DNA of 64,000 nt from Paucidesulfovibrio sp050251775 (GCA_050251775.1 JBFWMD010000008.1:9008-73007), one strand, 5' to 3'; numbered from the stretch's first letter, positions 32,608 to 42,303 are shown. Notes: generated from the letters alone by a model not told the origin. Translations and numbers: made by a program.

Positions 32608-33774
32608 TCAGCGCAGGTCCGCATCCAAATCCTCTTCCAGGCCGGAGAGCCGCAGGTCGCTGACCGTCTCCCCCCGGCCGGTCTTGAGCCGGTCGATCAT
32701 ACGCACCAGCCGGGACCGGTCTCCGGCGGAAAGCAGCGCGGTTTCCTCGCTGATCATGCCTTGCTCGTAGAGTCCGAACAGGCTCTGGTCAAACGTGTTC
32801 ATGCCGTGGGGACCGCCCTGCTCCAGCAGCGAATAGAAATTCCTGTCCTCCTGCTCGCCCTGGAGCACCAGCTCCCGCACCCCCAGAGTATTGCGCAGGA
32901 TCTCAAAGGCGGGCACGCGGCCGCCCCCCACCCGCGGCAGGAGCCGCTGCGACACGATGCAGCGCAGACATCCGGCCAGTTGCATGCGCACCAGCCGCTC
33001 TTCCTGGGTTTCAAACAAGCCCAGAATCCGGTTGATGGTGGCCCCGGCGTCCCTGGTGTGCAGAGTGGCCAGCACGAGATGCCCTGTTCCCGCCGCCTGG
33101 AGCACGATTTCCATGGTCTCGCGGTCGCGTATTTCGCCAACCACGATCACCTTGGGCGCCTGGCGCAGGGCCGCGCGCAAACCCGAGGCGAACGAATCGA
33201 AGTCCGTGAGCAGCTCGCGCTGGCTGACCACGCCCCGCTTATGGACATGGGCGAACTCCACCGGGTCCTCCAACGTGACCACATGCACGGCCCGCTGCGC
33301 ATTGATGGCGTCCACCAGCGCGGCCAGGGAATGGGACTTGCCTGTGCCCGTGCCGCCCGTGATCAGGGCCAGACCGTTTTGCTCCCGCGCGATCTCGTTG
33401 AACACGGTCGGCAAACCCAGCTCCTCCAGGCCCGGAATGCGCTCCGGCAGGCGGCGCATGACCACGGCCAGATTGCCGCGCTGGCGGAAGACATTGACCC
33501 GGAACCGGGCGTTGTCCGGCAGGGACAGGGAAAAATCGCAGGAGCCGCGCTCGGCCAGCAGCCTGCGCTGCGCCAGATTGTCGCCGAGCAGGCATTCGGC
33601 CACAGCCCGCGCATCCTCCGGTCCGAGCACCTCCAACCCGCGCAGGCGCACTGGTCGGAGCTCCCCGTCCACCTCGGCCTGCACGCTCGTTCCGGCGGTG
33701 AAGAGGATGTCCGAGAGCCGCGGATGCCGTTTGAGCACGGCGGACACAATGGCGTTGAACCGGGTGCGTTGCAT
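32608..33774 (-). CDS. Type IV pilus retraction ATPase paralogue (PilT/PilU type)
   Basis: A 388-residue hexameric ATPase of the PilT family. Walker A is GGTGTGKSHS, which has His where PilT usually has Thr after GKS. The Asp box (VVTLEDPVEFAHV), Walker B (VIVVGEIRD) and His box (GHLVLATLHTRDA) are present. It is 10 bp downstream of a canonical pilT, so it is probably the PilU-like accessory retraction motor. It is the last gene of the pilus cluster. The transposon lies just beyond it, after a weak hairpin (AAAAAGC/GCTTTTT near 32550). Confidence 0.88.
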   Translation of the reverse strand: MQRTRFNAIVSAVLKRHPRLSDILFTAGTSVQAEVDGELRPVRLRGLEVLGPEDARAVAECLLGDNLAQRRLLAERGSCDFSLSLPDNARFRVNVFRQRGNLAVVMRRLPERIPGLEELGLPTVFNEIAREQNGLALITGGTGTGKSHSLAALVDAINAQRAVHVVTLEDPVEFAHVHKRGVVSQRELLTDFDSFASGLRAALRQAPKVIVVGEIRDRETMEIVLQAAGTGHLVLATLHTRDAGATINRILGLFETQEERLVRMQLAGCLRCIVSQRLLPRVGGGRVPAFEILRNTLGVRELVLQGEQEDRNFYSLLEQGGPHGMNTFDQSLFGLYEQGMISEETALLSAGDRSRLVRMIDRLKTGRGETVSDLRLSGLEEDLDADLR

Positions 33775-33784
33775 CCGCCGCCTC

Positions 33785-34849
33785 CTAGAGCGCGTCCTTG
33801 CCGTTGTCCTCGAACTTGCTCCGGTCCAGGGCGTGGCGGCGCGCGGTTTCGCGGTCGATGAGTCCCTTCTCCAGAAGCTCTCGGATGTGGTCGTCCAGGG
33901 GCTGCATGCCCAGATTCCTGTTGGTCTGCATCACCGACGGAATCTGATGGTTCTCGCCCTTGCGGATCAGGTTGCGCACAGCGGGCGTGCCGCGCAGAAT
34001 CTCCAGCGCGGCCACCCGGCCCTTGCCGTCCGCGCGCTTCATCAACGTCTGGGAGATCACGGCCTTGAAGGAATCCGCAAAGCTGGAGCGGACTTGGGCC
34101 TGCATGTCCTCGGGAAAAACCTCGATGATCCGGTCGATGGTCTTGACCGCCGAGACCGTGTGCAGGGTCGAGAGCACGAGGTGGCCGGTTTCCGCCGCCT
34201 CCAGGGCCAGGTCGATGGTCTCGTAGTCGCGCATCTCGCCCACCAGGATGATGTCCGGGTCCTCGCGCAGCGCGCCGCGCAATGCGGCCTTGAAGCTGCG
34301 GGTGTGGCGGCCCACCTCGCGCTGGTTCACAAGGCATCCCTGGGACTTGTGGACAAACTCGATGGGGTCCTCGATGGTCAGGATGTGGTCGCGGCGGTTG
34401 CGGTTGGCATGGTCGAGCATGGCGGCCAGGGTCGTGGACTTGCCGCTGCCCGTGGGGCCGGTCACGAGCACGATGCCCTTGTCCAGCATGGCCAGCTCCG
34501 CGAGGCGGGGGGGCAGGCCGAGCTGGTCCATGCTCAGGATGGTCTGGGGAATCTCGCGGAAGACCGCGCCCACCCCGCGATGCTGGCGAAAGAAGTTCAC
34601 GCGGTAGCGGGCCATGCCCGGAACCTCGTGGGCGAAGTCGATGTCTCCGCTCTCCTCGAACTCCTTGATCTTCGCCTCGGGCGTGATCTCATAGATCAGC
34701 CGCTTGAGCTCCTCGTCGCTGAAGGGCTTGAACTTGATGCGCTGGAGATCGCCCTTGAGCCGGAGCATGGGCGGCGCGCCCGTGCTCAAATGCAGGTCGG
34801 AGCCCCCCAGTTCGTGGAGCATTTTAAAAAAGGCGTTGATCTGGGCCAT
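33785..34849 (-). CDS. pilT: Type IV pilus retraction ATPase PilT
   Basis: A 354-residue ATPase that powers pilus depolymerisation and retraction. Motifs: Walker A GPTGSGKSTT near residue 127, Asp box ILTIEDPIEFVH, Walker B IILVGEMRD, His box GHLVLSTLHT, and the AIRNLIR-like helix (PAVRNLIRKGENHQ) needed for retraction. Length is normal for PilT. It follows the pilins and precedes the PilU-like paralogue on the same strand. Confidence 0.93.
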   Translation of the reverse strand: MAQINAFFKMLHELGGSDLHLSTGAPPMLRLKGDLQRIKFKPFSDEELKRLIYEITPEAKIKEFEESGDIDFAHEVPGMARYRVNFFRQHRGVGAVFREIPQTILSMDQLGLPPRLAELAMLDKGIVLVTGPTGSGKSTTLAAMLDHANRNRRDHILTIEDPIEFVHKSQGCLVNQREVGRHTRSFKAALRGALREDPDIILVGEMRDYETIDLALEAAETGHLVLSTLHTVSAVKTIDRIIEVFPEDMQAQVRSSFADSFKAVISQTLMKRADGKGRVAALEILRGTPAVRNLIRKGENHQIPSVMQTNRNLGMQPLDDHIRELLEKGLIDRETARRHALDRSKFEDNGKDAL

Positions 34850-34892
34850 GATTGAAGGTTGCCTCGTTTTCTGAGAAGTGGCTTGAACGCGT

Positions 34893-35396
34893 TCAGCTTC
34901 CCCATTCCACGGACCGGGTCAGCTCGCCTCCGTCCTGCGCCGAAATTTCCTGCCATGCCCCGCCGAAGGACATCTCCACGGTAATGACCACGTCGTTGTT
35001 TTCCGTTGTATATTTCAGGCGGTAGTCCCCGACCACCACCCTGTTCGACGCATCGAGATCCAGATAAGCGGCATCGGACATGGCCTCCAGATCCGGCGGA
35101 GCGTGGCGATTGTCCTTGACGTAGCTTACGTAGGCGAGGTTGAAGCGGGCCACGCCCTCGGCCAGGGCTCCCTTGGCGCTGGTTTTGCGGGCAAGGTCGG
35201 CGATGTCCAGATAACGCGGGACGACCACCGCCGCCAACACTCCGAGGATGATCACCACAGTCAGCAGCTCCAGAAGCGTAAAACCGGATTCCCGCCCGGA
35301 AGCAGCGCGAAGGCCGACCCAGGCGGGAATGCCGTTAACGGGGGGGCACTGCTGCCCCCCTGGTATTATCTTACGCCATGTTTGCATGCCGCTCAT
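34893..35396 (-). CDS. Type IV pilin with long leader
   Basis: A prepilin of up to 167 residues. The processing site ESG/FTLLELLTVVIILG is followed by a PilA-like helix and a small globular domain. GVLAAVVVPRYLDIADLARK closely parallels the pilin encoded just upstream, so the pair arose by duplication. The leader from the ATG at 35396 would be 38 residues (35 from ATG 35387), far longer than the 6-12 usual for type IVa pilins, and no ribosome binding site precedes either ATG. A perfect stem GGGGGGCA/TGCCCCCC (35341-35360) lies in the leader codons. The start is therefore uncertain. Confidence 0.75.
   Translation of the reverse strand: MSGMQTWRKIIPGGQQCPPVNGIPAWVGLRAASGRESGFTLLELLTVVIILGVLAAVVVPRYLDIADLARKTSAKGALAEGVARFNLAYVSYVKDNRHAPPDLEAMSDAAYLDLDASNRVVVGDYRLKYTTENNDVVITVEMSFGGAWQEISAQDGGELTRSVEWGS
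35341..35360 (-). repeat. G/C hairpin inside the pilin leader
   Basis: GGGGGGCA and TGCCCCCC form a perfect 8-bp stem with a 4-nt loop, located 21-41 bp before the mature pilin codons. It could hinder ribosomes or mark a rearrangement. Confidence 0.55.
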
Positions 35397-35459
35397 CTAT
35401 GCCAACACAAGCTCGGAAGGCGCTTGCTTCAGGCCCGCAAGCGAACGCCCGAGCCTTGC

Positions 35460-35864
35460 CTAGGCTCCAGGCCAGGGAACCGCGCGGTTGTTGGTGATGG
35501 TCGCATCAGTGTCCAGCGTGGCAGTGACAGTCACATCCGCATCATCCGCAGCCTGCGCAAACTTCAGCGTGTAGTCCCCGATATCCACGGCGGTCAGGTC
35601 CGCGCCGAGGTAATCGGCGGTTCCCAGTGCGGCCAGATTGGCGGGTTCGCTGCCAACCACCAGGATGTAGCGGGCGTAGGCCATGTTGAACTGGGCGATG
35701 CCCTCGGAAATCGCACCGTCCAACGCGGCCTCCTGAGCCTTGTTGGTCAGGTCGAAATACCGCGGGGTGACGACCGCAGCCAGGACACCCAGAATAATGA
35801 TCACGGTGATCAGCTCGATGAGCGTGAAGCCGCCTTCCCTGTGCTGTCTTTTCCTGATTTCCAT
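35460..35864 (-). CDS. Type IV pilin (probable major pilin)
   Basis: A 134-residue prepilin with a 12-residue basic leader (MEIRKRQHREGG) and the canonical site G/FTLIELITVIIILGVLAA with Glu5. The globular domain (ALDGAISEGIAQFNMAYARY, then beta strands) is short. GGGGGGAG lies before the ATG, the strongest ribosome binding site in this cluster, and 141 bp separate it from pilC. Both suggest a highly expressed structural subunit. A weak promoter (TTGGGC, 17 bp, TATGCC on the - strand near 35965-35935) may drive it. Confidence 0.88.
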   Translation of the reverse strand: MEIRKRQHREGGFTLIELITVIIILGVLAAVVTPRYFDLTNKAQEAALDGAISEGIAQFNMAYARYILVVGSEPANLAALGTADYLGADLTAVDIGDYTLKFAQAADDADVTVTATLDTDATITNNRAVPWPGA

Positions 35865-36005
35865 GTTTCTCCCCCCTCGCGAGTCAGGAACTTATCCGGA
35901 CCGCTCGGTAAACGTTGATGGAGTTATTTTGCTGTTCCAGGCATACCACATGCGCTTTCACAGCCCAAGCCCTTATTACCGACTTCCACACGAACGTCGC
36001 ATTGC

Positions 36006-37241
36006 CTAGGTTTTGGCCAGCGCCGAACTCATCAGGTCGAGCATGGGCAGCATCACGGCCAGGGCGAAAAAGCCCACCACGCAGGCCAGGCAGGCCACCA
36101 GTACCGGCCCGAGCAGCTCGCTCATCTTGGAGACCGAATACTCGACCTCGTAGTCATAATGCTGGGCCACTTCCTTGAGCATTTCCTCAAGCTGGCCGGA
36201 TTCCTCGCCGATGGCCACCATGGTCACCAGCATGGGCGTAAAGTATTTCGCCTTTTTCAGCGGATAGGCCAGCCCGCGCCCCTGCTCCAACAACTCGCGC
36301 ACGCCCTCGAACTGCTTGGAGACCGCGGCGTTGCCAATGGTTCCGGAAATGATATCCACGCTCTCCAGCACCGTGATGCCGCTGGATTGGAGAATGGCGA
36401 AAATGCTTCCGAACCGGGACATGGCCGCCTTGACGAACACCGGCCCGAGAATGGGCAGGCCGAGCAGCAGCGTATCGAAGAACAGTCGTCCACGATCCGT
36501 TTTGCTCCAATACCAGATGCCGATCCCGCCGCCCACGACCCCGACCAGCAGCAAAGGCCAGTAGCCGACAATGAAGGCGTTCAGCCCCATGCAGACCTTG
36601 GTGGGCCAGGGTAATTCCACTTTCTGGGCTTCGAAGAGCTGGATGAAATTCGGCAGCACAAAGGTCACCAGGACCACGAAGGCCACCACCAGAGCCACGA
36701 CCACGATGATCGGATAGGTCAGGGCACTCTGGATGTCCTTGCGGACCTTGTTCTCGTGCTCGATGATGTAGATCAGCCGGTCGAGCACTTGGATCAGGGT
36801 TCCGGAAATCTCGCCCGCGCGGAGCATATTGCAATAGAGCGCGCTGAAGATGTGTTTTTGTTTGCCGAAGGACCTGTACATGGACAGGCCGTTGGTCAGG
36901 TCCGTGGCGATCTCCTCCACGGCGGCCTTGAGCTTGGGATTTTCAATCTGGCTGAGCAGCGTGTGCATGGACTGGAGCACGGGGATGCCCGCGTTGAGCA
37001 TGGTCCGCAGCTGTTTGGTGAAGAGGATCACGTCCTGGGCCTTAACCTTGGTGAGCAGCATGGTCAGCCCGCCGGTGTCGGATGCGGTCCGGGTTTTGAT
37101 CTTCCCGCCTTCCTTCACGGACGTGGGCAAAAATCCCTGATTGAGCACCTTTTCATAGGCCAGCTCCAGGGTTTCCGCCTCAATGGTCCCGGATTTCTTG
37201 GACCCTTCGTTGGTCATGGCCTTGTAGGTGTACACCGGCAT
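36006..37241 (-). CDS. pilC: Type IV pilus inner-membrane platform protein PilC
   Basis: A 411-residue PilC/GspF protein. Two T2SSF domains each carry a cytoplasmic helical bundle and membrane helices. VILFTKQLRTMLNAGIPVLQ and FGSIFAILQSSGITVLESV start the two repeats, and EISGTLIQVLDRL and ESGQLEEMLKEVAQHYD are the matching conserved helices. It couples PilB and PilT motion to the growing pilus. It lies 9 bp downstream of pilB on the same strand. Confidence 0.93.
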   Translation of the reverse strand: MPVYTYKAMTNEGSKKSGTIEAETLELAYEKVLNQGFLPTSVKEGGKIKTRTASDTGGLTMLLTKVKAQDVILFTKQLRTMLNAGIPVLQSMHTLLSQIENPKLKAAVEEIATDLTNGLSMYRSFGKQKHIFSALYCNMLRAGEISGTLIQVLDRLIYIIEHENKVRKDIQSALTYPIIVVVALVVAFVVLVTFVLPNFIQLFEAQKVELPWPTKVCMGLNAFIVGYWPLLLVGVVGGGIGIWYWSKTDRGRLFFDTLLLGLPILGPVFVKAAMSRFGSIFAILQSSGITVLESVDIISGTIGNAAVSKQFEGVRELLEQGRGLAYPLKKAKYFTPMLVTMVAIGEESGQLEEMLKEVAQHYDYEVEYSVSKMSELLGPVLVACLACVVGFFALAVMLPMLDLMSSALAKT

Positions 37242-37250
37242 GACGATTTC

Positions 37251-38963
37251 CTAGAGCATGATGGAGGAGGCGGCCTCCTCCAGGGTGATCAGCCCGGAGG
37301 CGATCTTCCGGGCGGCGTCCATCTTCAGGGTGCGCATGGTCTTGCCGCGCACGGCGGCACAGGTGATCTCCTGCGACGAGGCCCGCTTGAGGATCATGTC
37401 CTGGACCATCTCGTCCACCTGGAGAATTTCGAAAAGCGCGATGCGGCCCTTGTAGCCGGACTGGCCGCACTGGGGGCAGCCCTTGCCGCGCATGAAGGTC
37501 ACTCGGTCGCGCACGCTCCAGAGGCCAAAGGACTTGATCAGATATTCCTGCGGATCGTAGGGTTCCTGACAGAAGGGGCAGATCTTGCGCACCAGGCGCT
37601 GGCTCACGGAAAGCAGCAGCACCGAGGCCACCAGGAACGGCTCCAGGCCCATTTCCACCAGGCGCGTGATGGCGCCGGCGGCCTCGTTGGTGTGCAGGGT
37701 GGAGAGCACGCGGTGGCCCGTGAGCGCGGCCTGGGTCGCGATGGCCGCGGTTTCCTGGTCGCGGATTTCGCCCACCAGGACCACGTCCGGGTCCTGACGC
37801 AGGATGGAGCGCAGGCCCGAGGCAAAGGTCATGCCCGCCTTGGTGTTCAGCTGGACCTGACGGATCTTGTCGATGCGGTATTCGACCGGGTCCTCCAAGG
37901 TCAGGATGTTGATCTCGTCATTCTTGATGGCCCGGAGAAAGGAGTAGAGCGTGGTGGTCTTTCCGCTGCCCGTGGGACCCGCCGCCAGGATCATGCCGTA
38001 GGGCTGGCGGATGGCCAGATCCACCTTGGGTCGGTCTTGGACGGAAAAGCCCAGTTCGTCCAGAGTCAGGCCGTGGGCATTGCGGTCGAGCAGGCGGAGC
38101 ACAAGGTTCTCGCCGTAGATGGTCGGCAGGGAGGAGACACGCACGTTGAATTCGTGGTTTTGCGTGTGGAAGGAAAAGCGCCCGTCCTGGGGGATCTTGC
38201 TGATGGCGATGTCCATGTTGGCCATGATCTTCATGCGCGAGACCAGGGGAAGGAAAATGGACTTGGGCGGCGCGGGCACGGAGCGGAGCTTGCCGTCCAC
38301 GCGGTAGCGCACGGTCACGAAGTCGCGCTCCGGGCTGATGTGGATATCGCTGGCTTTTTCCCGCACGGCCTGGTTCAGGATGGAGTTGACCATGCGGATG
38401 ACCGGGGCCTGCTCGGCCATGTCCGTGAGCGCGTCCACATTGACTTCGGCGTCGCGCCGGATCTCGCCCTCGTCCCCGTCTCCGACCTCTTCCGCGAGCC
38501 CCTCGTAGGCCGCGTCCGGCATGGCTCCCCGGCCGTAGATGGTCGAGAAGAGCATTTCAAAGTCGTTCTCCGAGCAGATTACCGGTTCCACTTCCATGTT
38601 CGTGGCGATTTCCACCGTGTCCAGGGCGTTGATGTCCATGGGATCGGGCATGGCCACGATGAGCAGGGAACCCTTGCGCTGGAGTGGAACGATGCGGTTC
38701 TTCTGGGCGATCTGTTCGGAGACGAGGTTGCTGACTCCTTCCTCAAAGGGATGCTTGTCCGGCTGGTACTTGGGAATGCGCAATTGGACCGAAAGCGTCG
38801 AAAGCATGACCTCTTCCTTGATCATGCTCGTCTGGATCATGTACTGGCCGAGCTTCAGGCCGGACTGCTTCTGGCCCGCAAGGGCCTCTTTGAGCTGTCC
38901 CTGCGTGATGACGCCCGCTTCGATGAGCAGGTCACCCAGCCTTTTGCGTTCCCGTTTCGGCAA
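37251..38963 (-). CDS. pilB: Type IV pilus assembly ATPase PilB
   Basis: A 570-residue GspE/PilB ATPase. The N-terminal GspE-N domain (KRLGDLLIEAGVITQGQLKEAL) is followed by the catalytic domain: Walker A GPTGSGKTTT, Asp box ILTLEDPVEYRID, Walker B VVLVGEIRD, His box GHRVLSTLHTN, and the tetracysteine zinc site (CPFCQEP, CPQCGQSG) of extension ATPases. The start is TTG at 38963, with GGGAG about 10 nt upstream. No ATG fits. It drives pilin polymerisation and precedes pilC. Confidence 0.93.
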   Translation of the reverse strand: MPKRERKRLGDLLIEAGVITQGQLKEALAGQKQSGLKLGQYMIQTSMIKEEVMLSTLSVQLRIPKYQPDKHPFEEGVSNLVSEQIAQKNRIVPLQRKGSLLIVAMPDPMDINALDTVEIATNMEVEPVICSENDFEMLFSTIYGRGAMPDAAYEGLAEEVGDGDEGEIRRDAEVNVDALTDMAEQAPVIRMVNSILNQAVREKASDIHISPERDFVTVRYRVDGKLRSVPAPPKSIFLPLVSRMKIMANMDIAISKIPQDGRFSFHTQNHEFNVRVSSLPTIYGENLVLRLLDRNAHGLTLDELGFSVQDRPKVDLAIRQPYGMILAAGPTGSGKTTTLYSFLRAIKNDEINILTLEDPVEYRIDKIRQVQLNTKAGMTFASGLRSILRQDPDVVLVGEIRDQETAAIATQAALTGHRVLSTLHTNEAAGAITRLVEMGLEPFLVASVLLLSVSQRLVRKICPFCQEPYDPQEYLIKSFGLWSVRDRVTFMRGKGCPQCGQSGYKGRIALFEILQVDEMVQDMILKRASSQEITCAAVRGKTMRTLKMDAARKIASGLITLEEAASSIML

Positions 38964-38985
38964 CTGAACCGACTCCCTCGCCCGG

Positions 38986-40581
38986 CTAGCGGACGGCTCC
39001 GTCCGCCTGCGCCAGTACTTCGCGCGCGGCGGTGTTGATCTGACCGAGCTGCATGACCCCTTTCTGCTGGAAGTACGCGTCGGATGTCTTTTGCAGGGCC
39101 AGGGGCAGCTTTTCGAGGCGCGCCAGGGCCGCCGCCTCGCTCAACTCCGGCTTGTCCAGCACCACCTGGAACCGCAGACCGCCCACGCGGGAGAACTGCG
39201 GAAGCAGCCGCAACTCCAGTCCGAAAAAGGCGTACTGGCGGAGCTTGCCGTGGGCTTCCTCCAGACTCGGCGTGGAATCCAGCCGGACCCAGTACAGCGC
39301 CGAGGGCAGGCTCTCCCCACGGGGGACAACGAGCGGAAACCGCAATACCGTCGCGCCCGGCACGTTGTCCGGGTCACGCAGGCCGGGATTTGCGGCCAGC
39401 ACCAATTGAAGATGTTTCTTGTCATAGACGCCATAGACTTGGCGCACGGCCTCGGAAAGGCTCTCCCCCTTGGCCAGACGCAGGCCGCCCAAGGCTTTCG
39501 GCATCTCGCTGGCCGGGATGAAGGGTTCCAGTCCGTCGTCGCCGCCCACGTGAAGATCCGGCGACAGCCGCAACTGGCGGGGGCCGTTCTCCGGAACCAT
39601 GATCAACTCCGGCGATTCCTCCACGGAGGCCAGGGCGGAATCCAGACCGGGGATCAGGGCCCGGACCTCCGGCAGAGAACGCACCGCAGCCAGCCCGCCC
39701 ACCAGGATCATGGCGGCGACTCCCGTGGCCATCCAGCCCCAGCGCGGACGACGGAGCTGCACTTCCTCGCGCAGGCAGTTGCGAACCATGCCGCGTGTGA
39801 CCACGCGCTTGTCGGCGATGATCATTTGCAGCAGGCACTTGTGGCAGAGGCGTACGGCCTTGCGCGGATACCCGCCTGTGGCGCTGTGGATGCGCCAGAG
39901 TGCCGGAGTCGTGAACAGCTTCGGCGGAAAACTGCCGTCCCCCATGGCCTGGAGAATGCGATAGTCGATCATGGCCCGCATTTCCCGGAAGTTCAGCGGG
40001 GTCAGCTTGTAATAGAAGTTCACGCGATCGAGGAAGTTGGGCATCTCCGCCACCACGGGCTCCAACTCGCGCTGCCCGAAAATCACGATCTGCAGCAGCT
40101 TGGCTTCGTTTGTCTCGTAGTTGAGCAGCTCGCGCAGGATTTCCAGGCACTCGCGGCTCATCTTCTGCCCCTCGTCGATGATCAAAACCACGGTTTTGTC
40201 CTCGGTCAGGCCGATGCGCAAGAGGGCCTTCTTGATCATCTCCTTGAGCGACCAGGGACTCAGGCGGCTGTCCGGGAGCTCGCCGCAGAGCTGGGTGCAG
40301 AGCACGCGCAAAAAGGCACGCGCCGAGGGAAACCCCGGATCGAGCATCAGGTTCACGGAAATGGACTTGTTCCGGCTCAGGTTGCGCACGAAACGGCGGC
40401 AAAGCGTGGTCTTGCCCGTGCCAATGTCGCCGATGACCATGTTCAGGCCACGGCGCAGGCGTACCGCGATTTCAAGTTCCTGAAGACAGGCGATGTGCTG
40501 CCTCGAATAGAACAGAAAGCGTGGGTCCGGAGAACTGGAAAAAGGTTCCCGAACCAGACCGAGCCGCTCGTAGTACTTCAT
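38986..40581 (-). CDS. ExeA/GspA-like AAA ATPase with periplasmic domain
   Basis: A 531-residue protein. Residues 1-270 are an ExeA-like AAA domain with Walker A GDIGTGKTT (51-59) and Walker B VVLIIDEGQ. A transmembrane helix follows (WMATGVAAMILVGGLAAV, about 284-301), then a periplasmic region of about 230 residues with a LysM-like patch (AKGESLSEAVRQVYG). ExeA/GspA proteins help insert or multimerise the secretin through peptidoglycan. Its gene overlaps the secretin stop by 4 bp, which supports that role for the pilus secretin. MSHA-type clusters carry a similar gene. Confidence 0.87.
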   Translation of the reverse strand: MKYYERLGLVREPFSSSPDPRFLFYSRQHIACLQELEIAVRLRRGLNMVIGDIGTGKTTLCRRFVRNLSRNKSISVNLMLDPGFPSARAFLRVLCTQLCGELPDSRLSPWSLKEMIKKALLRIGLTEDKTVVLIIDEGQKMSRECLEILRELLNYETNEAKLLQIVIFGQRELEPVVAEMPNFLDRVNFYYKLTPLNFREMRAMIDYRILQAMGDGSFPPKLFTTPALWRIHSATGGYPRKAVRLCHKCLLQMIIADKRVVTRGMVRNCLREEVQLRRPRWGWMATGVAAMILVGGLAAVRSLPEVRALIPGLDSALASVEESPELIMVPENGPRQLRLSPDLHVGGDDGLEPFIPASEMPKALGGLRLAKGESLSEAVRQVYGVYDKKHLQLVLAANPGLRDPDNVPGATVLRFPLVVPRGESLPSALYWVRLDSTPSLEEAHGKLRQYAFFGLELRLLPQFSRVGGLRFQVVLDKPELSEAAALARLEKLPLALQKTSDAYFQQKGVMQLGQINTAAREVLAQADGAVR

Positions 40582-42302
40582 TGCCCGGCTCCTTCAGCGG
40601 GCGCACCCGCTTCATGCTGCATTTCCACCCCGTCCGCGTCCCCCGACTCTTTTGCTTCCTGCTCCTGCTGGCGCTTCAGTTCCAGATCCTTTTCAATCTC
40701 GTCCAGAGTCTTCTGCCGTTCGCCCGGCCGCCACTTGGAAAGCACGTCCGGAGTGATGAAGATCATGAACTCGTCCATGGTCTCCTGCTTGCTCTCGCTG
40801 CCAAAAAGGCGATTACCGCCCGGCAGGTCCTTGAGATAGGGCACGCCGTTCTCGTTGCGGTAGGAGCGCTGCTTGCTCAAGCCGGAGATTACCACGGTCT
40901 CGCCGTCACGCGCGATGAGCGTGGTCTCGGTCTTTTTCTTGAGGATGAAGTAGTTGCCGTCCACCTCACGGGACTCGTCCACCTCGTCCTTCTGGATCAG
41001 AATGTTCAGCTTGATGAACTGGTCATCGATAATGTGCGGGGTGATCTCCAGCCGCAGCACCACTTCCTCGAACTTGACCGTGGTGGTGACCACGCCACCA
41101 CTGGTTTCGGTGGTGGCGTAGGGCACGCGCTCACCGGATTCCGTGTAGGCCTTCTGGTTGTCCATGGTGGTGATGGACGGCGAGGAGATGATTCGCAGCT
41201 TGTTGTCCTGTTCCAGGGCCTTAAGCTGCATTTCCAAAATATTTTCGCCCACCGTGCCGAAACCGAGCCCCAGGGAAAGGCCTGTGGCCGTGGAGTCGAA
41301 GCCGCTGGGCGTGAGGTTGATGCCCACTCCGTTTCCGGAGGAGGTCGTGCCCATTGTGGGGTTATAGGTTCCGGCGCGACCGTCTGTGCTGGTGGCGCTG
41401 GTCGTGTCGCCTGTGGTTCCACCGGGCGAGACGTAGAGATTCGAGCCGTCGTAGACGTTGCCCTGGTAGGAGCCACCCCACTGGATGCCCAGAGCCCGGG
41501 CCGTGTCCTGCGTGGTCTCCACGATGTGGGCCTTGAGCTTGATCTGGGCGCGCGGCGCATCCAGCCGGGTGATCATGCGGATCAGCCGGTCGATATCCGA
41601 ACGGATGCTGTTCACGATCAGGGAGTTGGTGTGCGCGTCCACCTCGAGGGATCCAAGGGGTTTGCCCGCCGCATCCTTGGCCAGAAACGGGGTCAGACTC
41701 TCCTTGAGCGCGGTGGCGTCCGCGAATTTGATCTTCACGATGCTCGTGATCAGGGGTTCGGCCTTGTCCTGGGCCAGAAGCTCGGTTTTCTGCTGTGTGC
41801 GCAGTTGGTCCATCTCCAAATCGAACTTCATGTCTTCGGCGGTCATGACGCGGAGGATGTCCCCTTCCCAACTGTAGGCGAGGCGGTTGGCGCTGAGCAC
41901 GCCCTTGAAGACTTCGGCCCAGGGGGTTTCCACGATGTTGATGTTCACCACGCCCTGGACGCTGGGGCTGACCACGATGCTCTGCTTGGCCGCGCGCGAC
42001 AGGGCCTGGAGCACGGCGATGAGGTCGGCGTTGTGCATGCGCAGGGTGATCTTGAACTGGGGAAGGTCCTTCTGAACCACCTTCACTTCCGGATCGATGG
42101 TGTCGGCATCGATGACCATGTCCTCAATGCGTTCGACCTCCTCGGCCCGCGCGGAAGGGGAATGCCCCTGGGACTGTTCCGCCATGATCCGCCACTTCTC
42201 TATTTCGTCGTCCGTGTGGTCCTTCTCCGATGTGGAGGCGCACCCGACCACGAGCGCCGAAAGGCAGAGCAGCAGGAACAGGGCTCTGGCGCAGGGTCTC
42301 AT
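40578..42302 (-). CDS. Type IV pilus secretin lipoprotein (PilQ/MshL-like)
   Basis: A 574-residue outer-membrane secretin. The signal peptide ends in lipobox VVGC (Cys 21). N-domains include FKITLRMHNADLIAVLQALS (STN/N0-like) and the N1 repeat RLDAPRAQIKLKAHIVETT. The C-terminal secretin domain shows RVPYATTETSGG and LRLEITPHIIDDQFIKLNI. The gated channel would let the pilus cross the outer membrane. The short length and lipidation resemble MshL more than PilQ. It lies between the pilP-like and exeA-like genes. Confidence 0.92.
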   Translation of the reverse strand: MRPCARALFLLLCLSALVVGCASTSEKDHTDDEIEKWRIMAEQSQGHSPSARAEEVERIEDMVIDADTIDPEVKVVQKDLPQFKITLRMHNADLIAVLQALSRAAKQSIVVSPSVQGVVNINIVETPWAEVFKGVLSANRLAYSWEGDILRVMTAEDMKFDLEMDQLRTQQKTELLAQDKAEPLITSIVKIKFADATALKESLTPFLAKDAAGKPLGSLEVDAHTNSLIVNSIRSDIDRLIRMITRLDAPRAQIKLKAHIVETTQDTARALGIQWGGSYQGNVYDGSNLYVSPGGTTGDTTSATSTDGRAGTYNPTMGTTSSGNGVGINLTPSGFDSTATGLSLGLGFGTVGENILEMQLKALEQDNKLRIISSPSITTMDNQKAYTESGERVPYATTETSGGVVTTTVKFEEVVLRLEITPHIIDDQFIKLNILIQKDEVDESREVDGNYFILKKKTETTLIARDGETVVISGLSKQRSYRNENGVPYLKDLPGGNRLFGSESKQETMDEFMIFITPDVLSKWRPGERQKTLDEIEKDLELKRQQEQEAKESGDADGVEMQHEAGAPAEGAGQ

Positions 42303-42303
42303 T

